A stretch of DNA of 36,840 nt from Candidatus Sigynarchaeota archaeon (lineage in GTDB: Archaea > Asgardarchaeota > Lokiarchaeia > Sigynarchaeales > Sigynarchaeaceae). Made by a program: the position numbers and the translations under genes. How positions within the stretch are numbered: the stretch's first letter is position 1; each line of letters starts with the position of its first letter. Below are positions 21,757 through 29,791 of the stretch, piece after piece. Where the stretch lies: the NCBI GenBank assembly GCA_030587525.1, contig JAUQYW010000607.1, positions 1 through 36,840 on the forward strand, read 5' to 3'. Below the pieces are notes generated by a model. That model worked only from the letters and a program-made list of their open reading frames with translations. It was not told where the DNA came from and searched no databases.

Positions 21757-23850
21757 TCACCGCGGGAATCTCGTTAGGGAAAACAAATACTTCCGCTTCT
21801 CGTCGTCGGTCGCACCGGGCAAGAGATTCCCCCGCACGTCGAGCGTTTCAAGCGAGGCCATGGCTTGCAAGCCACCCAGGGTTTCAAGCTGGTTGTTCTT
21901 GGCGAGAAACGTCTTCAACATTGAAAGTGCATCGATTTCCCTCGTATTTTTCAAGTAATTGTTGCTCACGTCGATTTGAACGACATTCGGGAACTTGGTG
22001 ATGCCCTTGAGCGCGCCGAGATTATTGTCCCGAAGATCGATGCGTTGCACGCGTGGAAGGTCCTTTTCGATGGCTAATTTCACGAGCCCGTTCCCGTTAA
22101 CGAAAAATGTTGCGAGGGTTGGCAATGCCGGTAATCCTTGAAGGGAATCGAGGTGATTCCATGCCATGTTCAAGGTTTCAAGCTTGGTGCAAGTCTCCAT
22201 TCCCTTGACCTGGGGAATTTTGACAATTTGGTTCCGCGACAAATCCAAAATCTCCAACGAACCTGCAAAAGGCGTCACGTCCGCGTTTTTGATCGTATTG
22301 CAATGCAAGTCGAGATGCTGCAACGCTGGGCTCGCGCCCTCGGGTGTGAACGTGGTGAGCAGGTTGCGCGAGAGATCGAGCCTTTTCAAGTCGTGCCATT
22401 GGCCAAGCGCATCGACATGCTTGATCCCGTTATTGCTCAGGTCAAGCAGCTGCAAGTGGTCCAGCGACAGCACGGGTGCCGGTATGGATTTCAAGCGGAG
22501 GTTGCAGAGGCCTAGGCCGACGATCGTGTTCCCGCGACGTAGGATCCACGGTTCGCCATTGAAGCAGGGAAGGAACGTTGGAACGATTGATACACCATCG
22601 AAATCAACGAGGTGATACACTTGAGGTGCGGGTTCCTCCTTTCCGCCGATCGAATCCGCGATTGCCTTCACAAGCTCCGCTGGGATGCCCAGGGCGATTA
22701 GTTCCTCGAAAAAAACCGCACGATGCTTCGCGTCCACCGCGACATAAGCGTCGACGGGATCCATGCGCTTCGACCAGATGGTTGCAAGCTCGTCGCTGGT
22801 TACCATGGCGTGGCGTGCGATTTCCATCAACTTTCGCACAGTCCCCTTGAGCATGTTGACTCGCGTCGGATCGAGCATTTTTTCCGAGATGCGCTTGCTC
22901 CACGAGATGAATTGGCGATCCAGCGCCCACGGATTCGACAACTCAATGTATTTCAAGGCTTTCTGCCTCGAGTACTCCAATAGATCCGCCTTTTCCTGCC
23001 TAGGAGGGGATTTACGCATGCACAACTTGAGAAAATAATTGCGATGCAGCACCCTGGCGTCGTCTCGTATGAAGGTCGCAACCAGTGCCGGGTCCATGCG
23101 TTCCAGCGAGTCCAAGACATCATCCTCCGAGTCCTCGGACAAGCTGCCAGCCCGGAGCAACGCATCGAGCAACATTTCATTGGCCATGTGTTTCATGATG
23201 ATCCCATCGAAGATGCTCCTCGCGGGTTTCACCGTGCAAGTTGCGAGGATGCCTGACATCTTGAAGAGGTACCAGCGACTCATGGCAAGGTCAGCCGCCG
23301 TGATCTCGTCGATGACGTCAACCAGGCTCGAAGCCCACGCCACGTGATCCAGGCGTTTCTCGATGATTTCGGCGATGATGTCGACGATCGTCATTGCAGA
23401 TGCAGAGTGGATGAGCATTTCAAGAAATACCACGAACGGGTCATTTTTTATTGCCGGGTAGGCCAACGGGGCATCCTTCTTTCTCTGGAACGCGTTCAAG
23501 CTGGTCAAGGGGACAAATTTCTTGAGAACGCGCTCGACCAGCGGTTTTGAATCGAGCCCCGTGAACAGCTGCCAGTTGCTCGTGGCAAGCAAGATGAAAT
23601 CTGCCCTACACTTCGCCGAGATCTGGTCGAACGCCTTGCTTTTCACGATCTCTTCCGCGAAAGCATTTCCATCGTCCGGATCAAGCGCGTTGCTTGTTCC
23701 GGCTTTAGTTAATGAGATTCTTGTCGTTCCGTGCTCCTTTAATTTCCACGCGATCAAGCGTTTCAAGCAAAATCCCGTTTCACGCTCTTGATCTGCGTTC
23801 ACGGCTGCGAGATCTTGCGCGATCACGTCGATCAAGGAGATATCCGGCAT
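21757..23850 (-). CDS. Large leucine-rich-repeat protein
   Basis: The protein has 697 residues from the ATG at 23850 (a GTG three codons earlier is possible). Residues about 1-420 are a helical region without a recognised family. Residues about 440-690 contain some ten leucine-rich repeats of the type L-x-x-L-D-L-S-x-N-x-I/L (L-Q-L-L-D-L-S-N-N-G-I; L-K-R-L-D-L-S-R-N-L-L; L-E-I-L-D-L-S-R-N-Q-I). The 22-residue period fits the SDS22-like class used for protein binding. There is no signal peptide, so it is cytosolic. Large cytosolic LRR proteins are typical of Asgard genomes and often serve as scaffolds or GTPase partners; here the partner is unknown. Confidence 0.8.
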   Translation of the reverse strand: MPDISLIDVIAQDLAAVNADQERETGFCLKRLIAWKLKEHGTTRISLTKAGTSNALDPDDGNAFAEEIVKSKAFDQISAKCRADFILLATSNWQLFTGLDSKPLVERVLKKFVPLTSLNAFQRKKDAPLAYPAIKNDPFVVFLEMLIHSASAMTIVDIIAEIIEKRLDHVAWASSLVDVIDEITAADLAMSRWYLFKMSGILATCTVKPARSIFDGIIMKHMANEMLLDALLRAGSLSEDSEDDVLDSLERMDPALVATFIRDDARVLHRNYFLKLCMRKSPPRQEKADLLEYSRQKALKYIELSNPWALDRQFISWSKRISEKMLDPTRVNMLKGTVRKLMEIARHAMVTSDELATIWSKRMDPVDAYVAVDAKHRAVFFEELIALGIPAELVKAIADSIGGKEEPAPQVYHLVDFDGVSIVPTFLPCFNGEPWILRRGNTIVGLGLCNLRLKSIPAPVLSLDHLQLLDLSNNGIKHVDALGQWHDLKRLDLSRNLLTTFTPEGASPALQHLDLHCNTIKNADVTPFAGSLEILDLSRNQIVKIPQVKGMETCTKLETLNMAWNHLDSLQGLPALPTLATFFVNGNGLVKLAIEKDLPRVQRIDLRDNNLGALKGITKFPNVVQIDVSNNYLKNTREIDALSMLKTFLAKNNQLETLGGLQAMASLETLDVRGNLLPGATDDEKRKYLFSLTRFPR

Positions 23851-23928
23851 AATGTTCACACGTTCACAGCATTCAATTTTTAGACAAGCATGGAAAAAAG
23901 AAAATTCCCGTGATTTCCAAGGAAGGTG

Positions 23929-24420
23929 CTATACTGCAATCTTCTGGATCAAGCCATTTAAGTTGTTCAAGACCCGCATTACGTTCTTATTGACCGATTT
24001 CCAGTTACGATCGAGGTCCCCGAACGAGATCAGTTTCAAGTCGTTGTCGATAGTCTTGTCGTAGTAGGTCTTGTGAAAATTTTTCAGATTTTTCTCCAGG
24101 TCATCGATCAGGGCGGGTATGACTTCCAAGTTCTCAAATTGTTCGAGAACCTCCTTCTCATTCAAGTTGAGCAAGTCATCGCCGAGCACCTCATCGATGC
24201 CGAGATTCAAATCGTGCAACGACTCCTCCAAGTTATACAATTCCGATGAAATGGCCTGCACTTTCACCTTGCGAGCCTCGTCATCAGCCTTGTCGATCCC
24301 CTTGATGCATTCGTCCAGCTTGCTCACGGATGTCGATATTTTTTTATGCAGCTTCTTGAGCTGAACCGGGAGATTGGTGCCCCCTGGTTCGCTTTTCTTG
24401 ATTTTCAGGTTCTTGCTCAT
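23929..24420 (-). CDS. Helical coiled-coil protein
   Basis: The protein has 163 residues from the ATG at 24420, preceded by GGTGA. This start avoids the overlap with the acetyltransferase that the longer open frame to 24474 would cause. It is almost entirely helical, with heptad-like stretches (L-K-K-L-H-K-K-I-S-T-S-V-S-K-L-D; L-Y-N-L-E-E-S-L-H-D-L-N-L-G-I). No cysteine-based or catalytic motif is seen. The size and helix-rich, charged composition superficially recall ESCRT-III or tethering proteins, but I see no diagnostic motif and do not claim that. Confidence 0.6.
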   Translation of the reverse strand: MSKNLKIKKSEPGGTNLPVQLKKLHKKISTSVSKLDECIKGIDKADDEARKVKVQAISSELYNLEESLHDLNLGIDEVLGDDLLNLNEKEVLEQFENLEVIPALIDDLEKNLKNFHKTYYDKTIDNDLKLISFGDLDRNWKSVNKNVMRVLNNLNGLIQKIAV

Positions 24421-24457
24421 GTCACGTTCACCAATGCATTGAAATGATTTCACGAAT

Positions 24458-24964
24458 TCATGTAATTTCTTCATCTGGGAGGTCGATCACGCCAAAATCC
24501 GACCATAAACTCATTTTCAAGACGATCTTGTTTCGTTCCATTTTTTCCTTCTGAAAACCGAGTTGCTCGAAGAACTTGCTGCCTTCCTTGTAGGTCTTAA
24601 ACAACGATGCCGTGATCGACGCGATTTTCTTGCTATTTTGCTGTTGTATGAATTTTTCCATTAATAGCTTGCCGATGCCTTTTCCACGATAATGCTTGTT
24701 CACCTCGATGAACAGCACGCGGACGCACGGCAAGGGGAGCGGCTCGCCAGCCATGCTGGCGTCGACGTCGAGAATGGCCAAGACAGCACCGATGCACATG
24801 CTTGCATACGATGCAACAACCCCGAAGACTCGCCCGGAAGCGATATCTTTTTCGAGATCCGGGATCATCCCCGCGAGCTCGGTGCAACACGTGGCAATGT
24901 CCGTGTAATCCTTCGGATTCAGCGGTCTGATCGTCACGTCCTTGATGAGTGTGCCCGGCGCCAT
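24458..24964 (-). CDS. GNAT-family N-acetyltransferase
   Basis: The protein has 168 residues from the ATG at 24964. It has the GNAT motif A, H-Y-R-G-K-G-I-G-K-L-L, after a strand (V-L-F-I-E-V), and a late K-F-F-E-Q-L-G-F motif. These place it in the acetyl-CoA-binding family; the acceptor is unknown. The frame is open to 25012, but the extra residues show no conserved pattern. It is followed 37 bp later by the coiled-coil gene on the same strand. Confidence 0.85.
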   Translation of the reverse strand: MAPGTLIKDVTIRPLNPKDYTDIATCCTELAGMIPDLEKDIASGRVFGVVASYASMCIGAVLAILDVDASMAGEPLPLPCVRVLFIEVNKHYRGKGIGKLLMEKFIQQQNSKKIASITASLFKTYKEGSKFFEQLGFQKEKMERNKIVLKMSLWSDFGVIDLPDEEIT

Positions 24965-25075
24965 TTTATATCCCGTGTCGTGTCGCGATGAATTAGGATG
25001 ACACGCGTTCAAATGAGTTGCGGTAGTAGAATGTTTGCGTCTGTAGGGAAGAAGTCATGTGGAAAATAGGCGGGA

Positions 25076-26062
25076 TTATTGTCCCTCGCCTTCCACCACG
25101 TAACGGGCCATGCGCCTGAGCTGGTCGTATTTCCGGATCTCCTTCTCGAACAGAGGCACCTTGACCACGTCGAACTCCCCCTTGTACAGGTCCTCGATCT
25201 CGACCAGGTGCTTGAGCTGGAAGTCCCGGCGAGATTTGCAGAAATTGCAATCCACATTCTCGGGAAATATCTGGTTGACGATGATGTGGTGCGCTGGGAT
25301 CTCGTAGGATATGAGTGCTGAAAGTAATCGTTCGGTCTCGTAGATGGCCATGTCCTCAGGTATCATGACGATGACGAACGAGGTCTTGGCGGGGTCTTGC
25401 AGCTCGTCCTTGGCAGCCTCGATCGAATCCTTGAGGTGCTGGATCGAGTCCATGGGATCCACATCATCCTTTCCCTTGCCACGCTTGAATATGCCCTTGA
25501 ACGCGCCCATGAGCTTGCCGAGCTTGAGACGGAGGCTGATCAGTTTACCGATCCAGCTTGACAAGATTTCGGGAAGGCTGAGCAGCCGGAGCGTATGACC
25601 CGTCGGTGCCGTGTCGAAGATGACCAAGTCATATTCGGAATTTTCCAAGTATTCAAGCACGGTGCCAAAGGCCATGGCCTCGTCGGCGCCCGGCGGGCTC
25701 ATCCCTGCTAGATCACCCAGGTCGCCAAGGAGCGGTATCTGCATCCCTTCCATGTCGAGTCCCGCGGGGTTGCTTCCCATTTTCTCCTGGGCTTCCTTGA
25801 ACGCTTTCTGTGGGCTAATTTCCAACGCGGATAACCGTTCCACGCCGGGAACAGGTGTCACGACGCCCGGTTCAAGCGCAAGGCCGAGGCTATCTCCAAG
25901 TGAGTGGGCCGGATCTGTCGAAACGATCAAGATTGTTTTGCTCGTGTGTTCTGCGACCCATAACGCGGAGCATGCGGCCGAGCTCGTCTTTCCTACGCCA
26001 CCCTTGCCTCCAAAGAGCACGAAGTGCATTTCTGGGTTAGTTAATAAATCCTTTAATGCCAT
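25076..26062 (-). CDS. get3: Get3/ArsA-type ATPase
   Basis: The 328-residue P-loop ATPase has the deviant Walker A G-G-K-G-G-V-G-K-T at 18-26, switch I S-T-D-P-A-H-S at 48-54, and switch II D-T-A-P-T-G-H-T at 150-157. Cys272 and Cys275 form a C-N-F-C motif that in Get3 coordinates the zinc at the dimer interface. A Met/Leu-rich helical region (about 95-130 and 165-195) fits the client-binding groove. Get3 delivers tail-anchored membrane proteins; ArsA, the arsenite-pump ATPase, normally has two such halves, so the single-half length and the CxxC favour Get3. A TATA-like TTTTAAAA lies about 26 bp before the ATG and no ribosome site is visible, suggesting a leaderless transcript. Confidence 0.9.
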   Translation of the reverse strand: MALKDLLTNPEMHFVLFGGKGGVGKTSSAACSALWVAEHTSKTILIVSTDPAHSLGDSLGLALEPGVVTPVPGVERLSALEISPQKAFKEAQEKMGSNPAGLDMEGMQIPLLGDLGDLAGMSPPGADEAMAFGTVLEYLENSEYDLVIFDTAPTGHTLRLLSLPEILSSWIGKLISLRLKLGKLMGAFKGIFKRGKGKDDVDPMDSIQHLKDSIEAAKDELQDPAKTSFVIVMIPEDMAIYETERLLSALISYEIPAHHIIVNQIFPENVDCNFCKSRRDFQLKHLVEIEDLYKGEFDVVKVPLFEKEIRKYDQLRRMARYVVEGEGQ

Positions 26063-26084
26063 GTGCTGTAAAATGGCAAGGATG

Positions 26085-26092
26085 TTTTAAAA
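26085..26092 (-). promoter_or_regulatory. TATA box of the Get3 gene (leaderless)
   Basis: The octamer TTTTAAAA, a palindrome, is centred about 26 bp from the ATG at 26062. That places transcription start at or next to the start codon. Confidence 0.45.
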
Positions 26093-26250
26093 CCCCCCCG
26101 TTGTCCCTTGCGGGATGGAAAACTAAAGAGTGCACATTTTTTTTTCGATCGGCATTCGTGCGAGATCTGCCACATGCGTTCCTTCACGCATAATATAAGG
26201 CGAGGATCTCCCGGTTTTCAAAAGAATCACGGCAAGGCTTCTTTTTTATG

Positions 26251-26274
26251 GCGTAAAAGGTTTTAACTTTACGC
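26251..26274. promoter_or_regulatory. 7-bp inverted repeat upstream of the Hdr operon
   Basis: GCGTAAA and TTTACGC are separated by ten bases. The dyad lies 164-187 bp before the HdrA start, in the 375-bp divergent gap between Get3 and HdrA. It is a likely operator or promoter element for the operon. The rest of the gap 26093-26250 shows a TATA-like AATATAAG near 26192 but no gene. Confidence 0.4.
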
Positions 26275-26324
26275 GATTAATGATCCTGGATACACATCAT
26301 CATACCAAACGTAGGTGATTGCCC

Positions 26325-26372
26325 GCACGCGCATTATCCGGCCGTTTTTCGCTGGTCGGGATATGCACGTGC
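26325..26372 (+). promoter_or_regulatory. Strong hairpin in the HdrA leader
   Basis: Two 19-nt arms (26325-26343 and 26354-26372) pair at 16 of 19 positions around a 10-nt loop (26344-26353), counting two G-U pairs. Five outer pairs, one C-A mismatch, four pairs, a 2x2 internal loop and seven inner pairs make up the stem. It ends 65 nt before the HdrA ATG. It lacks the GAA/A internal loop of methanogen SECIS elements and the UGA/GA quartet of eukaryotic ones. It may be a regulatory leader structure or a divergent SECIS placed in the 5' region. Confidence 0.45.
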
Positions 26373-26437
26373 ATGATGGTCAAGATCAAGCGAAGCTGTC
26401 CTTGAAATTCAACGGTTGCATTCAAGGAAGATACCTT

Positions 26438-28483
26438 ATGAGTGAAAAACAAGAAAAGACTGGTAATGTCGAAGCAAAACCCGAAGCGAAAGTGCCTGAA
26501 GAAAAGCCAGCCGAGATTGGCGTGTTCGTCTGCAATTGAGGCATTAACATCGCCGGTGTCGTCGATGTCCCCCAGGTCGCGGAAGCGGCGAAGAAGCTGC
26601 CGGGCGTGAAGTACGCGGAAACGAACTTGTCATTCTGTACCGAGGCCGGTGCCGTCGCCATTCAAAAAGCAATCGACGAGCAAAAGCTGAAACGTGTGAT
26701 CGTCGCTGCTTGAACCCCGAAGACGCACTTGCCCGTGTTCCAGAGCGTGCTCAAGGCTGCGAATCTCCCGAAACGGATGCTGGAGTTCGTGAACATCCGG
26801 GAACACGATTCTTTCGTCCATATGCACGACAAGGAAGCTGCGACTGACAAGGCGAAATCGCTCATCGCGGCGGCTGTCGAACGTGCAAAGACGCTGGAAG
26901 ATGTTCCAACGGAGATCGTCGACGTCACGAAAAAAGCACTCGTGATCGGTGGTGGCGTCGCAGGATTGCAAACAGCACTCGATCTCGCCAAGCTCGAATA
27001 CGATGTGACGCTTGTTGAGCAATCTCCAACGACTGGCGGTAAAATGGCGAAACTGGACAGGACATTCCCGACCGACGACTGTAGCATTTGAATATTAGGG
27101 CCGATCATGCTCGAGGCTAACCGGAATCCGAAAATCCGCACCCTTACCTATTCGGAAATCGACGGGTTTTCGGGTTTCGTGGGAAATTTCAACGTGCGCA
27201 TCCGGAAGAAAGCACGATACACGACCAGTAAATGCAATGGTTGTGGCGCGTGTTTCGACGTGTGTCCCGCGTATCGTCCCCACGACTTCGAATATGGCAT
27301 GGCCCAATCCAAGGCAATCTATAAATCATTTGCGCAAGCAGTCCCCGGCGTGGTCCAGATCGACAAGCAGTATTGCATCGATTGTGGTATGTGTGCCAAG
27401 GCGTGTGAACTCAAGGCTGTTGATTATGATCAGAAGGACGAGATCATCGAGGAAAAATTCGGTATCGTCGTCCTCGCCAGCGGGTTCTACGAGTGGCTTC
27501 CCCCCGTCGGTACGCTCGGTTTCGGCGTCTACGAAAACGTGATCACGCAAGGTAGGCTGGAACGCATCCTCGCACCGAATGGCCCGACTGTCGGGCACCT
27601 CATTAGGCCAAGCGATGGAAAACGACCGACACGCATTGCCTTCATCCAATGTGTTGGATCCCGGGACACGCAGACCAATCCACATTGCTGCACGACCGGT
27701 TGCTTGCTGTCAGTGAAGAATAGCAAGCTGATCAAGCAACATTATCCCGACACGGAGGAATATGTCATCTTTATGGACTTGCGTTGCACGGGCAAGATGT
27801 CGGAAGAGTATTCAATGGCAACGAGGGAGGCCGGCGTCCACTTTATCCGGTCGAACATCGGCCGGATCATTGAGGATGAAAAGACCAAGAATCTCGTCTT
27901 GCGCTTCGAAGACACCATGAATCCCGGAACGCTGCAAAAGCTCGAAGTTGACATGGTCGTTCTCACGACGAACATGGTGCTCGGCGAGGAAGGCACGCGG
28001 CTGGCCAAGCTTATGAAGCTCGACCTATCCCCCGATAGCTTCCTCAAGGAATACCATGCCCGCTTGGACCCGATCTCGACGAAAGTGCCGGGCATCTTCT
28101 TGGCCGGGACGGTGCAAGGGCCCAAGAACATTGCCGAGAGCATCTCGCACGCGAAAGGTGCTGCTTCCAGCGCTGCCCGCATATTGCAAGCAGGAAAATA
28201 CGAGATCGAGCTGATACGCGCCGTCGTGGAAAAGCCGGACACTTGTTCCAAGTGCTACCGATGCGTCGAGGCGTGCCCGTATGGTGCGATTTCAATCGAT
28301 GATCAAGGGAAAATCAATGTTGACGTGATTTCCTGCAAGGGATGCGGAACGTGCAATTCGGTATGCCGTTCACAGACGATCCAACTTCGATATTACCGGG
28401 ATCCGGGCTACGAGGGCCAGATCGACGCGCTGTTCGGCGCGCCGGCTGCTGCGCCTCAAGAAACAAAAGACTCGAGCAAATAA
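26438..28483 (+). CDS. hdrA: HdrA-like subunit with three selenocysteines (UGA)
   Basis: The frame runs 681 residues if three in-frame UGA codons are read as selenocysteine: 26537-26539 (residue 34), 26711-26713 (92) and 27089-27091 (218). Their contexts are V-C-N-U-G-I-N-I-A-G, V-A-A-U-T-P-K-T-H and D-C-S-I-U-I-L-G-P; each U stands at a conserved HdrA cysteine. The FAD fold has G-G-G-V-A-G near 170. Four Cys clusters follow: C-N-G-C-G-A-C (from 266), C-I-D-C-G-M-C (313), C-S-K-C-Y-R-C (603) and C-K-G-C-G-T-C (633). HdrA is the flavin subunit that bifurcates electrons in heterodisulfide reductase. The ATG follows AAGGAAG; a GTG at 26315 is in frame but precedes unconserved residues. It heads a five-gene operon. 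UGA is a normal stop in neighbouring genes, so this is local recoding. Confidence 0.92.
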
Positions 28484-28545
28484 GGATGAGCCGCGCGCTC
28501 AAAGCACGCGCGCGCGTGGACAAGGCTGCAAGCCTCTTCTCGAGT
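28470..28545 (+). promoter_or_regulatory. Candidate SECIS-like fold at the HdrA 3' end
   Basis: A perfect 7-bp inverted repeat (ACTCGAG at 28470-28476, CTCGAGT at 28539-28545) encloses ATGA (28486-28489), a helix of seven G-C pairs (28492-28498 with 28510-28516), an apical loop with AAA (28501-28503) and GGA (28518-28520). The order ATGA - helix - AA loop - GA resembles eukaryotic-type SECIS elements, which have been reported in Lokiarchaeota. The match is imperfect: two mismatches separate the GA pairs from the helix, and the stop codon lies within the fold. The 218-bp gap 28484-28701 is by far the longest in the operon, which supports a structured element here; no gene is visible in it. Confidence 0.35.
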
Positions 28546-28701
28546 TTGTTATTATTCACGATAATTTTCACGCGAGTGTATGGACACGATGCCTGTATTA
28601 CGCTCGCAATCACCTAATCTCATCAAGATCTACGATGCAATACCAAGACCATTTAACGTGGCTTGTGTTTCAAGCTGATTCACAAAAAAAAGGAAGGAGC
28701 C

Positions 28702-29778
28702 ATGAGCAAGGCAGTTAACCAGAAGGGCAAGCAGCCCAACTTTAAAAGAATCATCGAAGAAGTCTTGGACAAGAAAAAATGCACCGACTGTGGCATTTGT
28801 CAAGCGGTCTGCTTTCTTGCCGGGGCCGGAGTTATTCACTACGAGCGTCCAGCATATCGCGTTTTTGATGATGAACTGTGCGAAAGATGCGGATTCTGCC
28901 AGGCTTCTTGCCCGGTCACGTCATATGACACCAGTAATTCCGATTACCGGGTTTTCCGTGGTTTCATTGGTGATTACATCGGATTGCGTTCGTTCAAGAC
29001 CAAGATCCCGGAAGTTTCAGAACGCTGCCAGGATGGTGGTGCCGTTACTAGCCTGCTCCTTTACATGATCGAGAATAACCTCGTTGACGCGGTCATGGTG
29101 ACCAAGCGGCTTGAAAACTGGGCGCCGCAATCGTTCATCACGAATAATCGCGAGGCCATCATCGATGCCGCGGGCAGCAAGTATGCAACGAATCCGGTGT
29201 TCCAGGCAATCACGTCGCTCAAGGACATCACGCCATCGGAGCTGGCAAAGTACGGGGTCAAGAAGATCGATGACTTGCGCATCGCGGTGGTCGGGTTGCC
29301 ATGTCAGATTTCCGGGCTCACGAAGGTCCAGAACCTCGGCATTTTTCCATCCAACCTCATTAAGGTCAAGATCGGCTTGTTCTGCTATAAAAATTACTCA
29401 TGGATAAAGTTTCAAGAATTTCTCACGAAAAAATTGAAGATCAAAATCGAAGATATCAAAAAAATCGTGATCTTGGGTGACATGACCGTCCAGCTGAAGA
29501 ATGGCAAGACCATCACTATAAAGTCGCAAGATTACGAGTCCCTCGTTAACGAGGGTTGCGCCTGGTGCAAGGATTTGACTGCCCACGATGCGGATATCTC
29601 TTGCGGTAACATTGGTTCTGCCGTGGGTGCAACGACCGTCATTGCCCGCACGAAAAAGGGCTTTGACATCGTCGAGCGTGCCCGGGTTACCAATTTGATC
29701 GAAGAAATGCCTGGCGTGAACGTGGCAGAAGTCACCAAGCAAGCACGCATGAAGCTCAACAAGGCCAAGACGGAGTGA
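28702..29778 (+). CDS. FrhB/FdhB-like F420 (flavin) oxidoreductase subunit
   Basis: The protein has 358 residues from the ATG at 28702, preceded by a strong AGGAAGGAG. Two [4Fe-4S] motifs open it: Cys27, 30, 33, 37 (the last followed by Phe, not Pro) and Cys60, 63, 66, 70. Then comes the coenzyme F420 hydrogenase/dehydrogenase beta-subunit fold, with C-Q-D-G-G-A-V-T-S-L-L, A-G-S-K-Y, V-G-L-P-C-Q-I-S-G-L and the late G-C-A-W-C-K-D-L-T-A-H-D-A-D-I-S-C-G-N-I-G-S cysteine/aspartate region. The family binds FAD and passes electrons between F420H2 (or another hydride donor) and Fe-S clusters. In this operon it should be the input or output module of the Hdr complex. It follows HdrA after 218 bp and precedes HdrCB by 13 bp. 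Confidence 0.88.
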   Translation: MSKAVNQKGKQPNFKRIIEEVLDKKKCTDCGICQAVCFLAGAGVIHYERPAYRVFDDELCERCGFCQASCPVTSYDTSNSDYRVFRGFIGDYIGLRSFKTKIPEVSERCQDGGAVTSLLLYMIENNLVDAVMVTKRLENWAPQSFITNNREAIIDAAGSKYATNPVFQAITSLKDITPSELAKYGVKKIDDLRIAVVGLPCQISGLTKVQNLGIFPSNLIKVKIGLFCYKNYSWIKFQEFLTKKLKIKIEDIKKIVILGDMTVQLKNGKTITIKSQDYESLVNEGCAWCKDLTAHDADISCGNIGSAVGATTVIARTKKGFDIVERARVTNLIEEMPGVNVAEVTKQARMKLNKAKTE

Positions 29779-29791
29779 GAGGATCATCACG

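Noticed and set aside
23929..24420. An ESCRT-III (Snf7-like) identity for the coiled-coil protein.
   Set aside because: It is helical and of roughly suitable length, but lacks the basic first helix and any recognisable MIM motif.
26315..26437. A GTG start that would add 41 residues to HdrA.
   Set aside because: The extra residues are not HdrA-like and cover a strong hairpin; the ATG at 26438 has a ribosome site.
26438..28483. HdrA as a frameshifted or stop-broken pseudogene.
   Set aside because: All four segments share one frame, no indel is needed, and all three stops are UGA at conserved cysteine positions.
26438..28483. Genome-wide reassignment of UGA as a sense codon.
   Set aside because: UGA ends several genes here, including the 7TM gene (2092-2094), flotillin, the HAD phosphatase, the Gfo/Idh enzyme, FrhB and the HdrA-HdrA fusion.
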